From Mustela lutreola (taxonomy: Eukaryota > Chordata > Mammalia > Carnivora > Mustelidae): a stretch of DNA of 64,000 nucleotides. The notes beneath the pieces are model-generated. The model saw only the letters and a list, made by a program, of their open reading frames with translations, had not been told where the DNA came from and searched no databases. Made by a program: the position numbers and the translations under genes. Positions 46,809 to 64,000 of the stretch are shown piece after piece. Numbering within the stretch: position 1 is the first letter of the stretch; the number at the start of each line of letters is the position of its first letter. The stretch covers positions 49,820,001-49,884,000 of the forward strand of contig NC_081305.1 of the NCBI RefSeq assembly GCF_030435805.1, in the 5' to 3' direction.

Positions 46809-47942
46809 GTAGGAGCCTCTGGGACGCCCGCCCTAAGCCCCCTCCTCATTCCCATCCCTAGAGAGACGGGGCGTGTGCGGGGTGGGGGCGGGAGGGCACT
46901 GGGGAGGGACCGACCGAGGAAGTGGGAGGACTGGAGCCTGAAATGGAGAGATCGGGATTTAGAGACAGGTGTGGAGACAAAGAGCAGAGGCAGGGCGGAG
47001 CAGGCAGGCGGCGAGACTGGGAGACCCCTGGAGTCACAGACCAGACCACAGGCCGAGGACAAGAGAGACACAGACCCGGTTGCGGCGAGAGCCGGGTGGG
47101 GGAATGGACAGAAATAGGGAGTGGAGAGAGAAGTGCGGAGCCCGAGGCGGTCACGAGGCCAGGTGTGAAGACAGAGCTCGGGATGCGCGGGAGAGACAGC
47201 AGGCCGGGAAGGATGTGCGCCCCCACCCCACACCCCCTCCCAACCCCACCCGGGCTGTGGCACCAGGGAGCCCTCGGCCCTGGCGGGAGAGGGCGGGGAG
47301 CCCGAGTCACCGCCCCAAGGGCCAGATGTGCAGGGAGGAGCCAGCCGAGGGGGCGTGCACCGACGCGCGAGGCCGCCCTTTCCCCACGCTCGCTCTGCGC
47401 GGGGTCAGGGGCTGGGGTCCTGACCCGGCGAGGAGCGAGCCTGCGGCGCCTGGACTCTGCATCTGTACGTCAGCCTCGCCCGTTGTCTTGCCAACAGCCC
47501 GTTGCCAGGGCAACCCCTCGTAGCTCCCGCCCCGCCCGAACCTGCCGCCCGTCGCTCGGGGCAACCCAGGGTCCCGGTTCCTACGCCCGCCTTGGCCCAT
47601 TTCCGGTTCAGGCCCGCGGGGACGGGCACGGAAGGGATAGAAGTCGGAGGGATTCCTGCTTTGGAGGGCATTCCGGCCTTGGAGGGCGGGGGCGTCCCTG
47701 TGGGATGGACCTAGGTCCTGGAACCCACTCCTGGCGCGCGTCCTCCATCGCGGGGAGGCTGACACTACAACTCCCAGCATGCCTCGCGGCTGCTGGTTGT
47801 GTCCTATGTGGTCGGTCGCCCAGGGTGCCGATGGGAATTGGAGTTCGTCGTTGTTTGGAGGCTTCAATGAATGCACGGGGTGGGCGTGGGGGGCTAGGGC
47901 TCTTGGGTGTCTCCGCAGAAAGGACCGTAAGACCCCGCCGTC

Positions 47943-52826
<4,884 letters not shown>

Positions 52827-53207
52827 TCCCCACCTCAAGCCCCTTGCCAAGCCTGGACTCGGCCCCTGACCTCAGACTCCTGGCCAAAACCACACCCAGG
52901 CCCACCTTTAAGCTTTCTCTGACCCCTAACCACCCCCACCCCACACCAACCCTTCCCATTCCTGCTTTCCCATCTCCCATTATGCCAATCATGGTGACTT
53001 GCCAGCTCTCCCACCAGCACACATCCAGAAGCCCCAGGGACCCCTGGGGGAGGAGAGCAATCTGGCCTCCCCCAACCCCTGCTCCCACTCTCTGCTTTGA
53101 CAATCAGTGACCCTGCCTTCTTCTCCCTTCGCTCCCAGCACCCCTCTTCCTGCACAGGATCACCTGCTCCTGTCCCTAGTCGGACTCCTGCACTGCTCCT
53201 GGGACCA

Positions 53208-53213
53208 AATAAA
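53208..53213 (+). terminator. SYT5 polyadenylation signal
   Basis: AATAAA in 'gggaccaaataaatactcag', 382 bp after the stop, followed by a GT-rich stretch ('ggtgcttactggtgggggtg'). Confidence 0.85.
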
Positions 53214-54544
53214 TACTCAGCAACTTTGGCGACCTGACCTGGTGCTTACTGGTGGGGGTGGGCAGGGTGGGGTGGGGGGCAAGAGGGTGGGATCACCTAA
53301 GGGCAAGGATAGGGCTGCCCATCCTGCGGATACACTGAGGGAAACTGACCCATCCACCCCCCCATCCACGTGTTCACTTTTTCGTTCACACACCCCTCCG
53401 AACCTGGGTGTTTTCTTCTGAAAATATTGTGGTCGGAACAATACCTCCTGTATGTTTGCTGTGAAGAGTCCATGAGAATCACTTACTCATGATTTTAATT
53501 TGCTCCTGCATCCGTGACTTCCATAGATTTTCATACCCATATTTCCCTCCCTTCCCTTCTTTCTTCCATCATTCATCCATTCTACTTTCCCTGAGGTCTT
53601 CAGGGTGGCAACTTCTGTTGGATGCTGGAACCCCAAGTTGATGCAGATCCAGAATTTTCCCCAAGCGACTTACTGTCATTTAGAAACAAAGTAGATATGT
53701 AGAGTCTGGGAATGAGATCCCCAGAGACTGGGAGAAAGGACAGAGGTACGCAGGGAAAAGCCAATGGTTGCACCTCTTCCTTCCCTCAACAAATTCTGTC
53801 TCCTAATCTGTGTCTAGGAAAGACGATCATTTCATTGCTCCTCCCTCCTCTCATTCCAGACAGGATTTCAGGTGGTAGACAAAGGTCTTTGAAATTTGGC
53901 AAGAGAGCTCTCTGATCTGGAGATTAAGTGGAAAATGAGGCAAAAGGTTCCCCCATGTACTAAAGAAAGGGCAGAGCATTAACTTGCACTAAGCTTCCTG
54001 GTAGCCAATGGGAAAAGGGAAATCTGATCAGTTACACCGATTGTAATATCTATGTGATTTAACAAATTTCTTCAAAGGGATCTGTTCATTTCTCCTATGT
54101 GAGTGAGTGAGGGGACATTTTTATGAGAACATCATAAGGTATCACTATTATTACTATTTCTGCTACTCCTGCTAACAATGATCCTCACAACCACCCCATG
54201 AAATAGACATGATAGTTATTCCCAGTTGACAAATAAGGAAACTGTGCTGAGAAGTAACATGACCTGGCTAGGATCGTACAGCCAGGAAATCCATCTGTAA
54301 TTCCTGGGATCGAATTCTGTTCTGTGTTATGATGACATTGGGGTCCCTGATTCTGTGTCTCAACAAGAGAGCAGACAAATGAGAAGAATAAAATCATTGC
54401 AAATGGTGGTCCATACTGGGCAGTAAGCTAGTGAGAGCTGAGATCATTTAGAAAGGGCAGTCAGGGCCAGCTTTCCTAAAGAGGTGATTTTGAGCTGTGC
54501 TTTGAAGGAGAAGAAGGAATGAGGCTGTCTAAGATGAGCAGGAA

Positions 54545-54915
54545 ACACAATGGAATATTATTCAGTCATAAAAAGGAAAGTTTATACTGATTCATGCTAC
54601 AACATGATGAAACTTGAAAGCATGATTGTAAGTGAAAGAAGCCAGATGCAAAAGGCCACATATTGTATGATTTCATCTGTGTGAAATATACAAAATAGGC
54701 AAATCCATAGAGGGAAGAAAAGCCGATCTGTGGTTTGCAAGACTAGGGAGAGAGAGAGAAATGGAGAGTGACTGATTAATGACTACAGGATGTCCTTAGG
54801 GAATGACAAGAAAGTTCTGCAACTAGACAATGGTGATGGTTGCCCAACATTGTCAATATAGCAAATGTTATTAAACTTTATGTTGTGTGTATTTTACTAC
54901 AATAAAAATAAGCAA
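54545..54915 (+). mobile_element. L1 LINE 3'-end fragment
   Basis: 'tgatgaaacttgaaagcatg', 'agtgaaagaagccagatgca' and an AATAAAA-rich end match the sense L1 3' end; a similar piece lies at about 44465-44815 in PTPRH. Confidence 0.7.
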
Positions 54916-56476
54916 AGATGAAGGCAAAGAGAGTTCCAGGCAGAAGGCACCCTAAGTTGCAGACTTGGTGTGTTCTCAAGAGAGCCAGCAGGCCAGTGAG
55001 TCCTGCAGGCTGTGCTGAAACCTCATCTTCGCTCCCCAGTGCCCACAGCTGTCCTCAGAAGGGGGATGGCCCCCTTCAGTCCATCACACCACTCACTGCC
55101 AGCCGCACGTTACTATTCCCAATTTCCCAATTTACAGAGCTGAAAACCGAGGCCCAGAAAGGGTGACTGACTCGTCTCAGGTTGCGTAGCTGGAGGAGAT
55201 ACTCACTCAAGTCCCTGCCCTTATAGACCTCGAAGACAGGTTAAGTCACCTGGTCAAGGTCTCTCAGCCAGCAGGTGAAGGCAAGACAGAAAGCCAGGCT
55301 TATCTGACACCAAAAGCCACATTCTCCAGGATCCTGCCATCTGGTCTGGATATGAAGTGATGGGAGTCACAGGGTGTAGATTGCAGTGGCCATTCTGCTG
55401 GGAAGGCAGGAGATCCCCCTGCTGGACTTGGACATTTCCAGGGGCAGTGGAGGGAGGTGGGGGGTGAGGGCAGAAGAGCAGAAATTGGAGGAGCAGAGGG
55501 GATGACACAAAGAATTCAGACGCAGAAGCCAGAGAGAACTTGGTGTGCCTCCCATGAATGTGCCCTTACCCATTTTCTGGAGCCCTGCTGCATAGTCTAT
55601 TTCCGTTGTGTAAATACTCACAATGTGGCTAATTTCAAGCCACCAATGTGGTCACTGAATATGGAGTCGAGAGGAGATACCTATTAGTATGCTCTCATAT
55701 AGTAATATAGTATTTCCCAGGGTCAGGATGAAGGTCCCAAAATTTAAGGTGAAGCTGATGACAATCTAAACCACCAGTCATCAAGATAAATAGTATTTTA
55801 ATACAATAAGAATCAAAATTAACACACACACAAAGAGAGATCCATGACGCATAAAATATAAAAATTTTAAAGATGGCATCTGACTCTGCACTTGGACCGC
55901 TCTGCTTCACCGTAATCCTGGCCCTGATTCTCATAAAATTTTATTTAGAAAAGTAGACAGTCAGTGGTCATAGTGTGCCAGTTTGACTTTTTAAACTATT
56001 GCGTTAAAATATTATTTCCTTCATTTGTGTACAACAATTAATGTAAAAAACCTTAAGACCATCAACAACAGGAAAGTATAGTAAAATAAGAAGTAATGAG
56101 TTTTGAGTGTATATTACCTTTATTTTAATGTAATGCATTTAATTTGAATTTAATTTTAGTAATTAGTAAAACAATTTAATTTTTAGTAATGACTGTGCAT
56201 AACAACCAGGTCGCGAAATTACTGACACTTGAACAACCAGGGGCCAGTGTTAGCTAGCCCCAGCCCTTCGCTGCTTTTCCCGCCTGGGTGGTAGAACCAC
56301 GGTGTGAGGTGGGAAGGGGACCCAGAGGTCTAGGCGACGTCACTTTAATTTGAATTAATCAAGATTCTGTTCCTTTCTAGGTCAATTTGAGTCGACCCAG
56401 ACTTACCCATCCCAGAAAAGTGGATCGTCCAAGGCCCCGCCCCCAACACCCCCAGCTCCGCCCCTTCTCCTTCGCC

Positions 56477-56640
56477 GTCGTCATGACAACCGCGTCCACA
56501 CGCCCTTCACTCCCGCGAGCCCTCCCATTGGCCAAAAGTTCGTAGCTGTCCGGTCCCACTCGTTCCTATTGGTCAGTCTATCGCGCCTGTGCCAACCCGC
56601 GTACTCCCATTGGTTGACTGGTCGAAAAGGACGGGGGCTC
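56477..56640 (+). promoter_or_regulatory. DNAAF3 promoter: X-box and three CCAAT boxes
   Basis: GTCGTCATGACAAC (56477-56490) is a near-palindromic RFX X-box, the usual mark of ciliary genes. Three reversed CCAAT boxes (ATTGG at 56528, 56569 and 56610) lie exactly 41 bp apart, and GC-rich stretches surround them. A probable noncoding exon 1 ends at 56732, where 'agacagag|gtgagg' makes a donor. Confidence 0.6.
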
Positions 56641-56834
56641 CGGGCAGTTGTGTGTAGCGGGTGTGGAACAGCGGCGCAGCAAGGAGCAGGGAGGGAGGGA
56701 AGGGGCGTCCCGGAGTCTTTGGAAAGACAGAGGTGAGGGAGTGTCCCAGGGAGGAGAGGAGCGGTGAGAGGGGCATGGGTGGGCGACGCAGAAACGGTGG
56801 TTTGGGACTCTCAGGACGTCTGTTCTGCAGGGCG

Positions 56835-61879
<5,045 letters not shown>

Positions 61880-62181
61880 CTTGTAAAGTCAGGTCCTGGA
61901 ATTTGAGCCCGCCTCTAGAACACTCAGTTCTGTTCTCAGCAGTCTCTATCAGCTCCAGAGGTGTTGCTGGCATTTCAAATTATCGTCCTGGGATTCTGTG
62001 TTCTGTTCCTAGAATTCTAGATTGTTCTTTTAGAGTTACATGTTCTGCTCTTGAGACACCGCCTACAGAGATGGGCCCTGAGTCTCAGGCCCTCTGTGTG
62101 GTCTCCTTGTCCCCCAAGGTCCTGTTTTAACTGGGGATGGGGGAATTGCTCTCCAGGGCTGTTCAACACCCCCAGGAGCCC

Positions 62182-62187
62182 AGTAAA
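62182..62187 (+). terminator. DNAAF3 polyadenylation signal (AGTAAA)
   Basis: AGTAAA in 'gagcccagtaaagagagcgg' is followed by a GT/CT-rich downstream stretch. A canonical AATAAA at 62377-62382 is an alternative, so the 3'UTR may end at either. Confidence 0.5.
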
Positions 62188-62469
62188 GAGAGCGGGGTCC
62201 TCTTCTTCGTGTGCCTCTGTGTCTTTCTGGTCTTCAGTCTTGTCTCCAGGACTAGGACACGGGATGAGCTAGAGTGGTCAGGAGAGACCCAGTTCCTACT
62301 GAACCAGAGGTGAATTTCTCCTTACTGTTTCTCCAACTGTTGTGGCCTGAGAGTCTGGGCCATACCTGGATCCTCAAATAAATCAACAAATTTTATTGAG
62401 TGGCTAACAAGTTTCGGATACAGAAACTGACCATAGCTCTTAGGAATATTGCAGTCCAATGTGGGGATG

Positions 62470-62980
62470 AGGCTCAGACTCCTGGGTCTGAAGGAAGAGG
62501 AGCTGAGGGTCTGGACTCCTGGGTCTGAGGGAGGAGGGGGCTAGATTCTGAACTCCTGGGTCTGAGGGAAGAGACTGGGGGTCTGGACTCCTGGGTTTGA
62601 AAGAGGAGGGGCTGGGGGTCTGGAATCCTCGGTCTGAGAGAGGAGGGGCTGGGGGTCTGGACTCCTGGGTCTGAGGGAGGAGGGGGCTGGGGTCTGAACT
62701 CCTGAGTCTGAGGGAAGAGGGACTGGGGGCCTGGACTCCTGGATCTGAGGGAAGAGGGGCTGGGGGTCTGAACTCCTGGGTCCAGAGGAGGGAGGAGGGG
62801 GCTGGGGGCCTGGACTCCTGGGTCTGAAGGAGGAGAGGCTGGAGGTCTGCACTCCTGGGTCTGAGGGAGGAGGGGCTGGGGGTCTGGACTCCTGGGTCTG
62901 AGGGAGGAGGGGCTGGGGGTCTGGACTTCTGGGTTTGAGGGAGAGAGAAGAGGCTGGGGGTCTGCACTGCTGGGTTTGAG
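62470..62980 (+). repeat. 37-bp minisatellite upstream of TNNI3
   Basis: About 13 imperfect copies of a 37-38 bp unit built on 'ggactcctgggtctgaggga' and 'ggaggggctgggggtct'. The reverse strand is open in more than one frame because the unit lacks stops; this is a repeat effect, not a gene. It ends roughly 70 bp before the TNNI3 promoter motifs. Confidence 0.93.
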
Positions 62981-63049
62981 CTCCCAGGCCGCCAAGGTGG
63001 AAGGGTGACCCAGCTGGACAGCAGCCCACCCCACCTCTCACGCGCCTGG

Positions 63050-63119
63050 TTATCTCACATCCTGGGCAGGGGGAGGAGGTGGCAGCAGTATATTTAGTCT
63101 CAGTCCACGCCCCTTATCT
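63050..63119 (+). promoter_or_regulatory. TNNI3 proximal cardiac promoter
   Basis: Within 70 bp lie a GATA site (TTATCT, 63050-63055), an A/T-rich MEF2/TATA-type element (TATATTTAG, 63089-63097), a CACC/GC box (CCACGCCCC, 63105-63113) and a second GATA site (TTATCT, 63114-63119). This set matches the GATA, MEF2/Oct-1 and CACC elements established for cardiac troponin I promoters. Confidence 0.75.
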
Positions 63120-63263
63120 CAGTGTCCTCAGTGAAGCTTGAGCAGCCCAGACAAGCACGAAGTCCCGGGGGCTTTCAAGGTCACCCGGGGCGTGCCCTCA
63201 CTGACCCTCCAAGCGCCCCTTGCCCCGTCAGTGCCTCCTGCAACCCCTGGCCCGAGTCTCAGC

Positions 63264-63769
63264 ATGGCGGACGAGTAAGTGCAGCTTGGTAACTGGGACT
63301 CCCAGAAGCCCTAGGCGGTGGGGGGTAAGACTGCAAGGCTGGACACAGAGTCTGAGAAGGGAGGTGGGGACAGCATCCCTGGTATCTGCAGGAGGGAAGA
63401 GTTTGGGAATCAGGGCTCCTAGGATCTTAGGACGGAGGAGCTGGTAGGCCTTCCTCTGGGGTCTCTTAGACTGGAGGGGACACAGGCCCACCATTAATCC
63501 TTTCTCCCGGTCTCTCCCTCCAGGAGCGGCGATGCGGTGAGAGCGGGCACAGGCGAGGGGCGACCGGCAGGGGAGGGCGCAGCAGGGTGGGGCCTGGGAC
63601 GGGAGGCTGCAATCCCAGGAGACGGCGTGGAGGGGGGAAGCGGGGGCCCGGCGGTGACGCGGCCCCATTCCCCCAATCCCAGGCGGGGTGCCCGCCCCCA
63701 GCTCCGGCCCCGATCCGACGCCGGTCTTCTGCCAACTACCGCGCGTACGCCACGGAGCCGCACGCCAAG
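63264..63769 (+). CDS. TNNI3: Cardiac troponin I, exons 1-3 (partial)
   Basis: Inhibitory subunit of the cardiac thin-filament troponin complex. Three coding exons are present: 63264-63274, 63524-63536 and 63683-63769; the rest lies beyond the window end. They encode the first 37 residues, MADESGDA, then [20 protein letters not shown], ending AYATEPHAK. This is the cardiac-specific N-terminal extension. RRRSS holds Ser23 and Ser24, the protein kinase A sites that tune calcium sensitivity. The extra Ala after the Ser pair is also found in rodents. Exons are in phase with GT-AG sites. No further exon (KKSKISASRK expected) is seen before 64000. It begins about 1.4 kb after the DNAAF3 stop. Confidence 0.96.
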
Positions 63770-64000
63770 GTGAGGAGGGGGTTGTGCGGGTCGGGGTTCC
63801 CAGTCTGCAGAGGTGGTGGCACCTAGGCATAAGGGCGGGACCAGAGCCTTAGATGGGGCGGGGCTTTGCTCGTAGGCGGTGCCTAGGAGCATGCCACTCT
63901 TTAAGGGCGGGGCTTTGCAGAGGGAGGGCTCGGATTGGTGAGACCTGCCTATGGGCGGAGTCCCGTTGTCCGCGGGAACTGCGATGCTTAGGGTATAGGG
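63770..64000 (+). other. TNNI3 intron 3 (start)
   Basis: GC-rich intron with repeated 'gggcggggctttg' GC boxes. No exon was recognised before the window ends. Confidence 0.7.

Larger units (their letters stand above)
46600..47930 (+). promoter_or_regulatory. CpG-rich SYT5 promoter and 5' region
   Basis: A dense run of CpG follows a (CG)n(CA)n simple repeat (46606-46650). Inside are an RE1-type silencer (46705-46725), a probable noncoding first exon ending at 46808, two RFX X-box-like palindromes (47482-47495 and 47501-47514) and a ZNF143-type element (47764-47782). Long open frames on both strands here reflect the high GC content and match no known protein. Confidence 0.7.
53214..56640. other. 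SYT5-DNAAF3 intergenic region
   Basis: A 3.4-kb gap, AT-rich in its second half. It contains a minus-strand MIR (about 54140-54330), a sense L1 3' fragment (about 54545-54915, 'caatggaatattattcagtc'), minus-strand MIR-like pieces (about 55110-55320) and an AT-rich unassigned stretch (55560-56220). The last 250 bp become GC-rich as the DNAAF3 promoter. No coding region was recognised. Confidence 0.6.

Noticed and set aside
62470-62980. Regularly spaced repeats that could suggest a CRISPR array
   Set aside because: The units are contiguous without unique spacers and the DNA is vertebrate; it is a minisatellite.
62440-63041. Overlapping minus-strand open frames with a repeating Pro-Gln-Ser-rich translation
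   Set aside because: The 37-bp repeat lacks stops in several reverse frames at once, which is a property of the array and not evidence of a protein.

Overview
The window is mammalian nuclear DNA. It holds five complete protein-coding genes and the 5' end of a sixth, all on the + strand: PPP6R1, TMEM86B, PTPRH, SYT5, DNAAF3 and TNNI3. This is the gene order of human chromosome 19q13.42, recognised here from the translated exons. Repeated tRNA-Lys-type SINEs with the carnivore-specific arm ('gcacctgggtggctcag' or its complement) mark the species as a carnivoran. The canid-specific SINE form is absent and the tail variant looks arctoid (mustelid, bear or seal group). The exact species cannot be named from the sequence alone.

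Layout. 1-6347 is PPP6R1 intron 1. 6348-18650 holds 22 coding exons of PPP6R1 plus the stop and 3'UTR in a last exon. 19938-21324 is TMEM86B. 21325-31050 is an intergenic stretch rich in SINE, L1 and LTR relics that also holds a broken, partly near-identical copy of two PTPRH fibronectin exons. 31051-45582 is PTPRH. About 46.6-47.9 kb is the CpG-rich SYT5 promoter region, and SYT5 coding exons run from 47943 to 52826. 53214-56640 is intergenic repeat DNA. 56835-61879 is DNAAF3. 62470-62980 is a 37-bp minisatellite, and TNNI3 begins at 63264 and leaves the window in intron 3.

The genes do not form one pathway. PPP6R1 is a regulatory subunit of protein phosphatase 6, TMEM86B a lysoplasmalogenase, PTPRH a receptor tyrosine phosphatase, SYT5 a vesicle calcium sensor, DNAAF3 a dynein-arm assembly factor and TNNI3 cardiac troponin I. 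Each promoter shows motifs fitting its tissue: HNF1/GATA-like for TMEM86B, an RE1 silencer for SYT5, an RFX X-box and regularly spaced CCAAT boxes for DNAAF3, and GATA/MEF2/CACC for TNNI3.

I found no undescribed gene system. The most unusual part is the PTPRH locus. Its ectodomain has shrunk from the eight FN3 units of human to three or four. One FN3 exon has decayed, another has lost its splice donor, and a roughly 925-bp two-exon cassette is duplicated upstream of the first exon with almost no divergence in its intron. Exon coordinates were derived by hand from splice sites, reading phase and recalled human protein sequences; no alignment or database search was run.
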